The position numbers and the translations under genes were made by a program. From contig NZ_JAVHZV010000017.1 in NCBI RefSeq assembly GCF_031119625.1, positions 150,924 through 214,923 of the forward strand: a DNA stretch of 64,000 bases, in the 5' to 3' direction. Shown in pieces: positions 31,251-40,261 of this stretch. The DNA comes from Pseudomonas sp. G34. GTDB taxonomy: Bacteria; Pseudomonadota; Gammaproteobacteria; Pseudomonadales; Pseudomonadaceae. Numbering within the stretch: position 1 is the stretch's first letter; each line of letters starts with the position of its first letter. The notes under the pieces are model-generated. The model was given only the letters and a program-made list of their open reading frames with translations. It was not told the DNA's origin and made no database searches.

Positions 31251-32317
31251 GTGCGGCCTCGCTGGGGGGCGAAGATCAGCCAGAGCAGGAACGGCACGCC
31301 GACGATGGCGGTGACGATGCCGATGGGAAACAGCGCGCCCGGCACGATGGATTTGGACAGTACCGAGGCCGCCGACAGCATGAAGGCGCCACAGATGGCC
31401 GACAGCGGCAGCAAAAAGCGCTGGTCCTCGCCGACCAGCATCCGCGCGATATGCGGCGACACCAGGCCAACGAAACCGATCACGCCGACGAAGCTGGTCG
31501 CCGTGGCAGTCATCACCGCCACCAGAATCAGGATCTTCAGGCGCAGCACGCGGATGTTCACGCCCAGGCTCACCGCACGGGTTTCGCCGAGGCTCAGGGC
31601 CGCCAGCTTCCAGGCGTCACCCATGAGGATCACGCAGCAGACCAGGGTTACCCCGGCGGTGATGCTCAGGGTCGTCCAGGTCGCTTTGCCGAGGTTGCCG
31701 AACAGCCAGAACAGGATCTGCTGCGACAGCTCCGGCGAAGACAGGAACTGCACCAGCGACAGCAGCGACTGGAACAGGAACAGCATGGCGATGCCGCCGA
31801 GGATGATCGTGTGGCTGCCGGCGTGGCGCAGGGTGGCCAACGCGAACAGGAACACCACCGCCAGCATCGAACAGGCGAAGGCGCCCAGCGGCACGCCGAT
31901 CAGCGGGCCGAGGCCGAAGCTGCCAAAGGCCAGGCTCAGCGCCGCACCAAAGCCGGCCGCGGCGGCCATGCCCAGGGTGTAGGGGCTGGCCATGGGGTTG
32001 TTGAGCAGGGTCTGCATCTGCGCGCCACCGGCGCCGAGCGCCGCGCCGACGGCCAGCGCCATCAGCGCCACGGGCAGGCGCAGGTCATGCACGATGGTAT
32101 CGGTCATCGCCGCACGCTCGCCGATGTTCAGCAGCGAGCGCAGCACGTCCCACGGCGAGAGCATCGACGGACCGGTGGCGATATCCAGCACCAGGCAGGC
32201 GCCGCACAGCAGGGTGAACAGCAGGCAGTTGCGCCAGCGCTTGCGCTCGCGCAGGCGGTGTTCGGCGATGGCCTCGCGCTCGAGCGGCGAGAGGTTCAGG
32301 GCGTTTTGCTCATTCAT
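31247..32317 (-). CDS. FecCD-type ABC importer permease
   Basis: A 356-residue permease of the BtuC/FecCD family with about nine to ten membrane helices. Recognisable blocks include GAALGAGGAQMQTLLNNPMASPYTLG-type sequence near residue 110, the GFVGLVSPHIARMLVG coupling region, and the C-terminal FPIGIVTAIVGVPFLLWLIF. The ATG at 32317 (MNEQNALNLSPLEREAI) is used because the upstream frame lies in the substrate-binding protein gene, whose stop it overlaps by 8 bases. Confidence 0.93.
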   Translation of the reverse strand: MNEQNALNLSPLEREAIAEHRLRERKRWRNCLLFTLLCGACLVLDIATGPSMLSPWDVLRSLLNIGERAAMTDTIVHDLRLPVALMALAVGAALGAGGAQMQTLLNNPMASPYTLGMAAAAGFGAALSLAFGSFGLGPLIGVPLGAFACSMLAVVFLFALATLRHAGSHTIILGGIAMLFLFQSLLSLVQFLSSPELSQQILFWLFGNLGKATWTTLSITAGVTLVCCVILMGDAWKLAALSLGETRAVSLGVNIRVLRLKILILVAVMTATATSFVGVIGFVGLVSPHIARMLVGEDQRFLLPLSAICGAFMLSAASVLSKSIVPGALFPIGIVTAIVGVPFLLWLIFAPQRGRT

Positions 32318-33410
32318 GGGCGCTGATGGCATAGGTGCCCTCGAACGGGATCGGCAGGTACTTGCGGTAGTAATCCATGTAGTTGGCCATCGGATCCAGG
32401 TCGGCGAACAGGTCCGGGTACAGCTGCTTGGCGATGAACTGCAGCAGGGCGAAGTCGCCCAGGCTGCGCGAGCTGCCCTGGTAAACGCCGTACAAACGAC
32501 CATCACGAATCGCCGGCAGTTCCGCCCAGCCCGGGCGCGAGGCGAAGGCCAGCAGCTGCTTGCGCGCCGTGGCTTGGTCTACCCCTGGGCCCATGGACAG
32601 GGCAGCGGGGTTGCTGTTGTCTTCACGGCCGGAAATGATGATCACCTCCGGGCGCGCCACCAGCACCTGCTCCGGGTTGATCTGGCCCCAGGCCTGCACG
32701 TACGGCGCGGCAATATTGTCACCGCCGACCGCGGCGGCCATGGCGCCCCACATGTTGTTGCCGTAGGTGAAGGAGTATTCGGCCGGGCCCTTGTTGCCGA
32801 ACTCGATATAGATGCGCGGCTTGGGCTTGTTGGCCTTGGCGATGCGCGCCTCGATATCCTTGACCGCCGCGCTGTACAGATCAGCCAGTTCACGGGCGCG
32901 GGCCTGCTGGCCGGTCACTTCACCGAGCAGCAGGGTGGAGTTCACGTGGCGCTCCAGGGTCTGGGCGTTGTAGTCGATCACCAGCACCGGCACGCCGGCC
33001 TTCTCCAGCCGCGCGACCTCATCGGGCAGCGCCTTGAATTGCCAATCGGTCAGCACCAGCAGATCCGGCTCCAGGCTCAGTACCTTCTCGACCGAGAAGC
33101 TCTGGGTCTCCACCTCGCCGACATCGGCCAGGGTGTCCAGCTTCGGGTAATGCGCGACATAACGCTTCCAGTTCTCCGGCACCTTGCGCTCCCAGGCCCC
33201 GCGGGAAATCCCTACCACCGAGTCGAACGCCTGCTCGCCACCGACGGCCGCGTAATCCTCGAAGTTGAACCCCAGCACCACCCGCTTGGCCGGCAACGTC
33301 ACCGTCACATTACGGCCCAGCACATCGACCACCTGCCCGGCGTGACAAAGGCTAGAAAAAAGCAAAGCAATAAGCATTACTACTAACGTGCGCAAGGAAG
33401 GATTGGTCAT
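32310..33410 (-). CDS. FecB/BtuF-type periplasmic binding protein
   Basis: A 366-residue substrate-binding protein of the iron-chelate/cobalamin class. It has an N-terminal signal peptide (LVVMLIALLFSSLCHAG, cleavage after CHA; no standard lipobox) followed by the two-lobed fold (VDVLGRNVTVTLPAKRVVLG, LEPDLLVLTDWQ, ARPEVIIISG). The start is the ATG at 33410; an in-frame ATG at 33443 would put extra polar residues before the signal peptide. It is the first gene of the importer operon. Confidence 0.9.
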   Translation of the reverse strand: MTNPSLRTLVVMLIALLFSSLCHAGQVVDVLGRNVTVTLPAKRVVLGFNFEDYAAVGGEQAFDSVVGISRGAWERKVPENWKRYVAHYPKLDTLADVGEVETQSFSVEKVLSLEPDLLVLTDWQFKALPDEVARLEKAGVPVLVIDYNAQTLERHVNSTLLLGEVTGQQARARELADLYSAAVKDIEARIAKANKPKPRIYIEFGNKGPAEYSFTYGNNMWGAMAAAVGGDNIAAPYVQAWGQINPEQVLVARPEVIIISGREDNSNPAALSMGPGVDQATARKQLLAFASRPGWAELPAIRDGRLYGVYQGSSRSLGDFALLQFIAKQLYPDLFADLDPMANYMDYYRKYLPIPFEGTYAISAHE

Positions 33411-33553
33411 CTGTCTGGTCGTTCCTGTAATCGATGGGTGCATTCTACCCTGATCACAGCCGGCCAGCGATTCGAGCCGTGCCTCTGCACGTGGCGGCTC
33501 CAGCCAGAGCGCTCAAGTACGGCGGCATGCAACCGGACAGCCCGCAGCGTCCG

Positions 33554-33580
33554 TAAAAAAAGCCCTGCTAGAGCAGGGCT
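33554..33580 (-). terminator. Terminator of the DUF2238 gene
   Basis: Read on the minus strand, the hairpin agccctgc / gcagggct with loop tcta is followed by T7. It lies 26 bases after the DUF2238 stop. Confidence 0.9.
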
Positions 33581-33606
33581 GGAGGCACAGTGAAGCTCAG
33601 CCCAGC

Positions 33607-34281
33607 CTAGTCCAAGGGGCGACGGCGCAGCCCCAGGGCGGTTTGCAGGAGCAGGGTGATCAGCGCACCGAGTAGCGCCAAGGCCATATCTTTCTGTGCA
33701 TCCCATGGGTCTTCCTGGGTTGCAAGGAATGCCTTGGCTTGATCATTGCCAAGGTATTGGCCGCCCACCCACTCGATCAATTCGTAGATTGCCGAGGTGG
33801 CCAGAATCAGAGTGACCGCCATCAACGCCAGCCAGCCCCCACGCAGGGGCGTGCGCCGATAAAGAACCTCCCAGAATGGAATGAAGAACAGCGCGCCATA
33901 ACTGAAGTGCACCAGACGATCATACTGATTGCGCTGCCAGCCCATCAGCGAGTCCAGCGAGTGCCCCGTGAGTTGCTGAATCCACTGCTCATACGGCACC
34001 TTGGCATAGGTGAAATGAGCACCCAGTTCGTGTATCCCGATCATCAACAGGATTGCCAGATAAGCCGCGAATGACAGGCGCAGCGCCCGCCAGGCTGCGG
34101 CAAGCCCCAGCAACAGCCCGACCGGCAGCGCATTTTCGAGCAACCAGTCCACCCGGTTATGCGGCGTGATGCCGGAGCAGATCACGGCCAGCACGGCCAA
34201 GGCCAGCAGTATGGAGGCCTGAGGCAGCGTGGCCGTTGGCAGATGTTCATGTTCAGGAGGCGCGGCACGCGTTCTAAACAA
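33607..34281 (-). CDS. DUF2238 (YjdF-like) inner-membrane protein
   Basis: A 224-residue protein with about six hydrophobic segments (residues 22-40, 48-66, 70-88, 125-142, 150-170 and 197-217) and the conserved HELGAHFTYAKVPYE and WQRNQYDRLVHFSYG blocks seen in YjdF/DUF2238 proteins. The function is unknown. It is a single gene with its own terminator. Confidence 0.85.
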   Translation of the reverse strand: MFRTRAAPPEHEHLPTATLPQASILLALAVLAVICSGITPHNRVDWLLENALPVGLLLGLAAAWRALRLSFAAYLAILLMIGIHELGAHFTYAKVPYEQWIQQLTGHSLDSLMGWQRNQYDRLVHFSYGALFFIPFWEVLYRRTPLRGGWLALMAVTLILATSAIYELIEWVGGQYLGNDQAKAFLATQEDPWDAQKDMALALLGALITLLLQTALGLRRRPLD

Positions 34282-34322
34282 GGTAATCCCCTGGGCTTGG
34301 CATGGTCAGCGCATCATTCGGG

Positions 34323-35180
34323 TTACAGAATGGGTTTACCACCGGTGACCGCATACCGTGAGCCCGATATGTAGCTGCCTTCGTCGGAGGCCAGCAGTAC
34401 GTAGATCGGCGCCACCTCGATCGGCTGGCCCGGCCGGCCCAGGGGTGTCTGCCCACCGAACGAAGTCACCGCCTGCTGCGGCATCGTCGAGACGATCAGC
34501 GGCGTCCAGATCGGGCCGGGGGCCACGCTGTTGACCCGGATGCCCTTGGGCCCGAGCAGTTGCGCGAGGCCGGCGCTGAAGTTGGCGATTGCGCCCTTGC
34601 TGGTTGCATAGGCGAGCAGCATGGGCGTCGGGTCGTCGGAGTTCACCGAGGTGGTGTTGATGATCGAGCCGCCCTGCGGCATCGAAGGCACCGCCGCCTG
34701 GCACAGACGGAACATGGCGGTGATGTTCACGTCGAAGGTTCTCAGCCATTCCTCGTCGGGGATGTCCTCGAGCGATTGGCGGGTCATCTGGAAGGCCGCA
34801 TTGTTGACCAGAACATCGATGCGGCCGAAGCGCTCCACGGTCTTCGCCACGGTGTCCTGGCATACCGCCTTGTCGGCCAGGTCGCCGGGCAGCAACAGGC
34901 ACTGCCGCCCGGCCTCTTCGACCCACTTGGCGGTTTCGCGGGCGTCTTCATCTTCTTGCCAGTAGGCAATGGCCACGTCCGCCCCTTCGCGGGCGAAGGC
35001 GATGGCCACCGCGCGGCCAATGCCACTGTCGCCACCAGTAATCAGCGCCACCTTGCCTTTGAGCCGGCCGCTGCCGGTGTAGCTCTGCTCGCCGCAATCC
35101 GGCTGTGGCTGCATGTTGCGCTGCGAGCCCGGCACGGGCTGAGGTTGGGCGGGGAACGGTGGAGTCGGGTAGGTACGCAT
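34323..35180 (-). CDS. SDR-family oxidoreductase (YghA-like)
   Basis: A 285-residue short-chain dehydrogenase. After a Pro-rich N-terminal extension (TPPFPAQPQPVPGSQ) come the cofactor motif TGGDSGIG, the NNAA motif, the catalytic Ser in TTSVNS and YATSK (YxxxK). This long-N-terminus type resembles E. coli YghA and Bacillus general-stress dehydrogenases. The ATG at 35180 has AGGAGAG upstream. It is divergent from the small basic stress protein; the substrate is unknown. Confidence 0.9.
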   Translation of the reverse strand: MRTYPTPPFPAQPQPVPGSQRNMQPQPDCGEQSYTGSGRLKGKVALITGGDSGIGRAVAIAFAREGADVAIAYWQEDEDARETAKWVEEAGRQCLLLPGDLADKAVCQDTVAKTVERFGRIDVLVNNAAFQMTRQSLEDIPDEEWLRTFDVNITAMFRLCQAAVPSMPQGGSIINTTSVNSDDPTPMLLAYATSKGAIANFSAGLAQLLGPKGIRVNSVAPGPIWTPLIVSTMPQQAVTSFGGQTPLGRPGQPIEVAPIYVLLASDEGSYISGSRYAVTGGKPIL

Positions 35181-35378
35181 TGCTGTCTCTCCTGTGCAAA
35201 GGAAAATTGCTGTCGTGGTTTCTTTTCGGAGAACTGCACATGCGTGAAGTTGAATCAAATCGCCTGACGTTTCGACGAAAGGTTCGTCTTGCTCGTTAGC
35301 CATTCGTCCAGCTAGCGGCACTCCCGCTCCCGGATCACTTTCAACATCTGTACTTAGACCCGTTGAGGAGTGACCGCC

Positions 35379-35759
35379 ATGCCACGCGGAAGCAAAGACA
35401 AATACACCGACAAGCAAAAACGCAAAGCCGAGCATATCGAGGAGAGCTATGAGAGCAAGGGCGTGTCCGGTGACGAAGCCGAAGCGCGCGCCTGGGCAAC
35501 CGTCAACAAGCAGTCTGGCGGTGGTGAGAAGTCAGGCGGTTCGGGCAAGAAGACCGCGTCGAGCGAAAAGAGCACAGCGCGCTCTGACTCGGCCAAGCGT
35601 GCCGCCAAGACCCGTGAAGGCAAGCCGCGGTCATCCACATCCTCGCTGGAAACGCAAACCAAGGAAAGCCTGATGAAAGAAGCGCGCAGCAAGGACATTC
35701 GTGGCCGCTCATCGATGAGCAAAGCGCAGCTGGTCGAGGCGCTTCGCAAACAGCGTTGA
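35379..35759 (+). CDS. Small basic Ser/Lys-rich protein with a Rho-N-like C-terminus
   Basis: A 126-residue, highly charged protein. The N-terminal part (YTDKQKRKAEHIEESYESKG...EAEARAWATVNK) is a helical motif found in proteins often labelled 'plasmid stabilization protein'. The middle is a Gly/Ser/Lys low-complexity stretch (about residues 47-80). The last 35 residues (TKESLMKEARSKDIRGRSSMSKAQLVEAL in two blocks) look like a SAP/Rho-N nucleic-acid-binding helix pair. The start is the ATG at 35379 after GAGGAGTGACC. Probably a stress-related nucleic-acid-binding protein, by inference. Confidence 0.8.
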   Translation: MPRGSKDKYTDKQKRKAEHIEESYESKGVSGDEAEARAWATVNKQSGGGEKSGGSGKKTASSEKSTARSDSAKRAAKTREGKPRSSTSSLETQTKESLMKEARSKDIRGRSSMSKAQLVEALRKQR

Positions 35760-35791
35760 TGCTGCTCAACCCAGCCAGTCGAGGCGTGTGC

Positions 35792-37327
35792 ATGTCAAAG
35801 GCGAATGACGCACCGTGGTGGAAGAGCGCGGTGATCTATCAGGTATATCCGCGCTCGTTTGCAGACAGCAATGGCGACGGTGTCGGCGATATCCGTGGCA
35901 TCAGTGCGCACCTCGATTACCTGAAAACCCTGGGTGTCGATGCGCTGTGGATATCCCCGGTGTTTCGCTCGCCCATGTGCGATGGCGGTTACGATATCTG
36001 TGATTACACGGACGTTGATCCGCTGTTTGGCACCCTGGATGATCTCGATACATTGATCGCCGACGCTCATCGCCGAGACCTGAAAGTGCTGCTCGATTTC
36101 GTCCCGAACCACACCTCGGATCAACACCCTTGGTTCATCGAGTCGAGTGCCGGCCGCGACAGTGCCAAGCGTGACTGGTATGTCTGGCGTGACCAGCCCA
36201 ACAACTGGCGCGCCGCCTTTGGTGGAAACAGCGCATGGACCTGGCACGAGGGCAGCCAGCAATACTATCTGCACTTCTTCCTGCCGCAGCAGCCCGATCT
36301 CAACTGGCACAACCCGGAAGTCGTTGCGGCTATGCATGAGGTGCTGCACTTCTGGCTCAAGCGCGGTGTGGATGGTTTCCGGATCGATGTGGTGCATTGC
36401 GTAGGCAAGGATCCTCACTTCAACGACGACCCGCGGTGTCTGGCTGGCGAGGCAATGGTGCATATCAATGACCAGCCTCACAGCCATGAGGTACTTCGCG
36501 GCCTGCGGCGTCTGGTGGACGAGTATCCCGGTGAGCGTGTGCTGATCGGCGAAGTCAACATTCGCTCGACCCGGCAGGTCGCCGCGTATTACGGCGCCAG
36601 CGACGAGTTGCATATGTCCTTCAACTTTCCGCCGTTGGACGCCGGCTGGGATCCTGTGGTTTTCCGCCTGTGTATCCGTGAGGTGGAAAACGAATTGGGC
36701 GCGATGCTGGCATGGCCCACCTGGGTGCTCTCCAACCATGACGTCAGTCGCCATCGCAGCCGCTACGGTGGGTCATTGCGCCGAGCCCAGGCCGCCGCCG
36801 TATTGCTGCTCAGCTTGCGTGGCACACCATTCATCTTTCAGGGCGAGGAGCTTGGGTTGGAAGATATCGAGCTCAACGAGCGCAACCGTGTCGACCCGGG
36901 CGGCCGCGATGGCAGCCGGTCACCACTTCCGTGGACAGAGCAAGCGCCTCACGGCTGGGCGGGGGCACCGACCTGGTTGCCATTTTCGCTTCATGCCGGC
37001 CCGTTGTCGGTAGAGGCCCAGCATCAGCAACCGACGTCGACCCTCGCGCTATACCAACGGCTGCTCAGCTGCCGACGCACCAGCAAGGCGTTGCAGCTGG
37101 GCGATTGGCAAGAGCTGCCATCACACCCCCAGGTATTGGCCTATCGGCGTGAGCATGAAGACGACGAACGCCTGGTGTGTATCAATTTCAGTGAGGCCAG
37201 TCAGGTCGTTTCGCTTGCCGAGCCCTGGACGTTACAGGTGGCGAGCGATGGCCAGGGGGAAGGGCGGCCATTCACCGGCTGGCTGGCAGCCGAGCAGGCG
37301 GTAATTCTTTGCAGGCGCACGGCATGA
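35792..37327 (+). CDS. GH13 alpha-glucosidase (oligo-1,6-glucosidase type)
   Basis: A 511-residue glycoside hydrolase family 13 enzyme of the alpha-glucosidase branch. The start is WWKSAVIYQVYPRSFADSNG. Catalytic residues by motif are the nucleophile D199 (DGFRIDVVH), the acid/base E254 (LIGEVN) and the transition-state D317 (LSNHDVSR). Calcium/first-region motifs include DFVPNHTSDQHPWF. The ATG at 35792 has GAGG 8 bases upstream; an earlier ATG at 35759 is possible. It has no signal peptide, so it is cytoplasmic. It overlaps the next GH13 gene by 4 bases. Confidence 0.92.
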   Translation: MSKANDAPWWKSAVIYQVYPRSFADSNGDGVGDIRGISAHLDYLKTLGVDALWISPVFRSPMCDGGYDICDYTDVDPLFGTLDDLDTLIADAHRRDLKVLLDFVPNHTSDQHPWFIESSAGRDSAKRDWYVWRDQPNNWRAAFGGNSAWTWHEGSQQYYLHFFLPQQPDLNWHNPEVVAAMHEVLHFWLKRGVDGFRIDVVHCVGKDPHFNDDPRCLAGEAMVHINDQPHSHEVLRGLRRLVDEYPGERVLIGEVNIRSTRQVAAYYGASDELHMSFNFPPLDAGWDPVVFRLCIREVENELGAMLAWPTWVLSNHDVSRHRSRYGGSLRRAQAAAVLLLSLRGTPFIFQGEELGLEDIELNERNRVDPGGRDGSRSPLPWTEQAPHGWAGAPTWLPFSLHAGPLSVEAQHQQPTSTLALYQRLLSCRRTSKALQLGDWQELPSHPQVLAYRREHEDDERLVCINFSEASQVVSLAEPWTLQVASDGQGEGRPFTGWLAAEQAVILCRRTA

Positions 37328-38943
37328 AGGCTCATTGGCACCTCGACACGTTGATCTATCAACTCGACCCCTCGCTGTTTCTCGACAGCAATGGCGATGG
37401 GTGGGGGGATCTGGGCGGCATCATAGAAAAGCTCGATTACCTGCAGAGCCTGGGCGTTGGCACCTTGTGGCTGATGCCCATCTACCAGTCTCCCTGGCGC
37501 GACGCCGGCTACGACGTGACCGACCATCTCGCCCTGGATCCGCGTTTCGGCAGTGAGGCGCAGTTCAAGCGGTTGGTTCAAGAGGTCAAGCAGCGCGGTA
37601 TGCACATCATTCTGGAGCTGGTCGTGCAGCATGCCTCTGATCAGCATCCCTGGTTCGTGAAGGCGCGGCAGAGCCGGGATAACCCGTATCGCGATTACTT
37701 CATCTGGTCAGACGTGCCAGTGGACGACGGTAACCAGCCTATCTTCCCATCGGTCGAAGACAGCATCTGGGAATGGGACGAGCAGGCCGGGCAATACTAC
37801 CGGCACTTGTTCTATCGGTATCAGCCGGATCTGAATTTGGCCAACCCGCGTGTGCTCGAGGAAGTCGAGCGGATCATGGCGCGCTGGCTTGCCCTGGGTA
37901 TCGATGGTTTTCGCCTCGATGCGGCATCGCATATGGTTGAGCAGGCCGGCCACGGCCAGGACGACCAGGGCGTCTGGCTCCTGGAAAGGCTGCATGCCGT
38001 CATGATGCGTTTCAACTCGCAGGCGATTCTGCTGGGCGAAGTAGACGTCGAACCCGAGCGCTTTCCGCATTATCTCGGCGGCGGACAACGAATGGCCCTG
38101 GTGCTCGACTTCTGGCTCAACAACCACATCTTCCTGGCCTTGGCGACTGAGCAGGCGGAGCCACTACGGCGGGCTATCGAGCGCCGGCCGCCATCGCCAG
38201 CCAGCGCCGGCTATGCGGTTTGGCTGCGTAACCACGATGAACTGGATCTTGAGCGCTTGAGCGAAGACGAGCGTGCCGAAGTCATGCGCATCTTCGCACC
38301 GGAAGAAGACATGCGCCTTTATGGACGCGGCATTCGCCGTCGGTTGGCGCCAATGGTGAGCGGCGATGTCCAGCGCCAGCTAATGGCTCAGGCGCTATTG
38401 CTGTCGTTGCCAGGCACACCGGTGCTGCGTTATGGCGACGAGATCGGCATGGGCGATGATCTGGATCTTCCCGAGCGCCTTGCGGTGCGCACGCCCATGC
38501 AGTGGTCGGACGCGCCCAATGCCGGCTTCTCCAGCGCGACCGGCAAGCTGGTCATGCCGGTCATCGATCAGGGCCCCTTCGCCTATCCGACGCTCAATGT
38601 GGCGCAGCAGCAGGGTGACCCAGCGTCCATGCTCAATCGGGTAGCCCAGCTATTGCGCTTGCGCGTCAAGCTGGCGGAAGTCGGCCAGGAGCGCATGCAG
38701 ATACTCGACGTGCAGCATCCTGCGGTTTTTGCCATCGCGCATGGTGAGGACACCACTTCGCTCATGCTGGCCAACCTTGGCAGCACGCCAGCCGAGATCG
38801 TCATCGACCTCGATGGATTTTCCGAAATACTCGCGGACGCGCCCTACAGCGACGAGCGAGCAGCCGACCTGTCGATCAACCCATACGGCTACCGCTGGTT
38901 CCGGCGTGTCCGCACGCCATCAGAGCAACAGCAAGACCACTAA
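37324..38943 (+). CDS. GH13 trehalose-synthase/alpha-glucosidase-like protein
   Basis: A 539-residue GH13 protein related to the maltose/trehalose-interconverting group. Catalytic residues by motif are D199 (DGFRLDAAS), E239 (LLGEVD) and D305 (LRNHDELD). Region I is altered to ELVVQHASDQHPWF, with His retained but the usual Asn-His pair replaced by Gln-His. The ATGA overlap with the first GH13 gene implies coupled expression. There is no C-terminal maltokinase domain. The true reaction (hydrolase or transglycosidase) cannot be decided here. Confidence 0.88.
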   Translation: MKAHWHLDTLIYQLDPSLFLDSNGDGWGDLGGIIEKLDYLQSLGVGTLWLMPIYQSPWRDAGYDVTDHLALDPRFGSEAQFKRLVQEVKQRGMHIILELVVQHASDQHPWFVKARQSRDNPYRDYFIWSDVPVDDGNQPIFPSVEDSIWEWDEQAGQYYRHLFYRYQPDLNLANPRVLEEVERIMARWLALGIDGFRLDAASHMVEQAGHGQDDQGVWLLERLHAVMMRFNSQAILLGEVDVEPERFPHYLGGGQRMALVLDFWLNNHIFLALATEQAEPLRRAIERRPPSPASAGYAVWLRNHDELDLERLSEDERAEVMRIFAPEEDMRLYGRGIRRRLAPMVSGDVQRQLMAQALLLSLPGTPVLRYGDEIGMGDDLDLPERLAVRTPMQWSDAPNAGFSSATGKLVMPVIDQGPFAYPTLNVAQQQGDPASMLNRVAQLLRLRVKLAEVGQERMQILDVQHPAVFAIAHGEDTTSLMLANLGSTPAEIVIDLDGFSEILADAPYSDERAADLSINPYGYRWFRRVRTPSEQQQDH

Positions 38944-39897
38944 CGCTGCAGTGATCACCAGGATTGCGCTTACCCGGCTCGAACTCAACGCCCACGCGCG
39001 CTGGCGCGAGTTTCGGGTGAAGCGCCCACGCACCTCGTGTACGCCGTTTACCGGTTCGAACAGATTTCCTGGCTGGGTCGGCAGTTGCTCATCGCCCGCC
39101 ATCTGCCCCGACCACGCGTTGCGTGCCATCAGCCGGTCGAGCAGGCCTGGAAACAACAGCGTGCCCATGATGGCCTTCACGGTGGTCATGCCAAGCCACA
39201 GCTCCCTCGGCGGCGCATTGACGACGCTGAGAATCGCACGGGCAGCCACCTGAGGATCGTGGATCGGCGGCACAGGCTGCACCTGCTTGCCAAGTTTGTT
39301 GCGCGCCCAATCGAACTGAGGGGTGTTGATGGCGGGAAGTTGCACCATGCACAGTTTGATGTCACTGCGTTGATGGATGAGCTCGCAGCGCAGTGAATCG
39401 GTGAAACCGCGCACCGCGAACTTCGCCCCGCAATAGGCGGCTTGCAGTGGAATGGCGCGGTAGGCAAGCGCTGAACCCACTTGAATGATCACGCCACGAT
39501 TGCGTGGGCGCATCAACGAAAGCGCCGCCATGGTGCCATGCACGGTGCCCAGGTAAGTTACCTCGGTGACCCGTTTGAGCTCGTCCGGCAGCAGCTGTTC
39601 GACGGGGGCGAATACCGTCACCATCGCCGAGTTGACCCACACGGCAACCGGGCCGAGCTCCGCTTCGAATCGTTGCGCCGACTGGGCAAGTGCTTCCCCA
39701 TCCGCCACGTCCACACTGATCGCCAGCGTCTCCACGTTGTAAGACTGCAACTCCTCGACCGTTTGCGCCAAACCCTCATCGCTGCGGGCGACCAAACCAA
39801 CGGCATAGCCTGCAGCAGCGAAGGCATGCGCGGTCGCACGGCCAACACCCGCGCTGGCACCGCAAATTACTACCACCGGACGATCAACGTCATTCAT
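38920..39897 (-). CDS. SDR-family oxidoreductase with a C-terminal membrane anchor
   Basis: A 325-residue short-chain dehydrogenase. The cofactor motif is CGASAGVGRATA (TGxxxGxG variant), the catalytic Ser is in QVGSALAYR, and YCGAK is the YxxxK motif. A basic linker (RFTRNSRQRAWAL) precedes a C-terminal hydrophobic helix (about residues 308-325, ILVITAALVVLLLL), suggesting tail anchoring to the inner membrane. Its 3' end overlaps the 3' end of the GH13 gene by 24 bases in a convergent arrangement. Substrate unknown. Confidence 0.9.
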   Translation of the reverse strand: MNDVDRPVVVICGASAGVGRATAHAFAAAGYAVGLVARSDEGLAQTVEELQSYNVETLAISVDVADGEALAQSAQRFEAELGPVAVWVNSAMVTVFAPVEQLLPDELKRVTEVTYLGTVHGTMAALSLMRPRNRGVIIQVGSALAYRAIPLQAAYCGAKFAVRGFTDSLRCELIHQRSDIKLCMVQLPAINTPQFDWARNKLGKQVQPVPPIHDPQVAARAILSVVNAPPRELWLGMTTVKAIMGTLLFPGLLDRLMARNAWSGQMAGDEQLPTQPGNLFEPVNGVHEVRGRFTRNSRQRAWALSSSRVSAILVITAALVVLLLL

Positions 39898-40052
39898 ATC
39901 TATGTCTCGCAGGCTCCTGAGAGGTAGAGACGTAGAGTGGTGTGGGGTTCAACTGGGCGGATCAGCAGGAAATGGTCTGGCGCGGAGCTGAGAAACGTTA
40001 AGGATGCGATCAATCTGTTCGACACTTATCGACACCCCAAAACGTTGTCCAC

Positions 40053-40080
40053 AAAAAAGCCCTGTAAAAACAGGGCTTTA
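40053..40080 (-). terminator. Terminator of tRNA-Gly
   Basis: On the minus strand, the hairpin aagccctgt / acagggctt is followed by T-rich sequence, 13 bases after the tRNA 3' end. A tracts on the other side could also make it work in the forward direction. Confidence 0.85.
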
Positions 40081-40092
40081 ATGTTTCCGATC

Positions 40093-40166
40093 TGGAGCGG
40101 GCTAAGGGAATCGAACCCTCGTCATGAGCTTGGGAAGCTCAGGTAATGCCATTATACGAAGCCCGC
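40093..40166 (-). tRNA. tRNA-Gly (anticodon CCC)
   Basis: A 74-nt cloverleaf on the minus strand including encoded CCA. The acceptor stem is gcgggct / agcccgc, the anticodon stem tgagc / gctca encloses the loop TTCCCAA, giving anticodon CCC, and the T arm contains gttcgat. It reads GGG codons. Confidence 0.96.
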
Positions 40167-40261
40167 TTGAGGGCGCCTTTATACCCGAATCCGCCGACGA
40201 AATGAAGCCCGGGTTGCCCGATGGCGTTCGGCCGGGGCAACGCGGGCCCCTCTGGGTCGCC

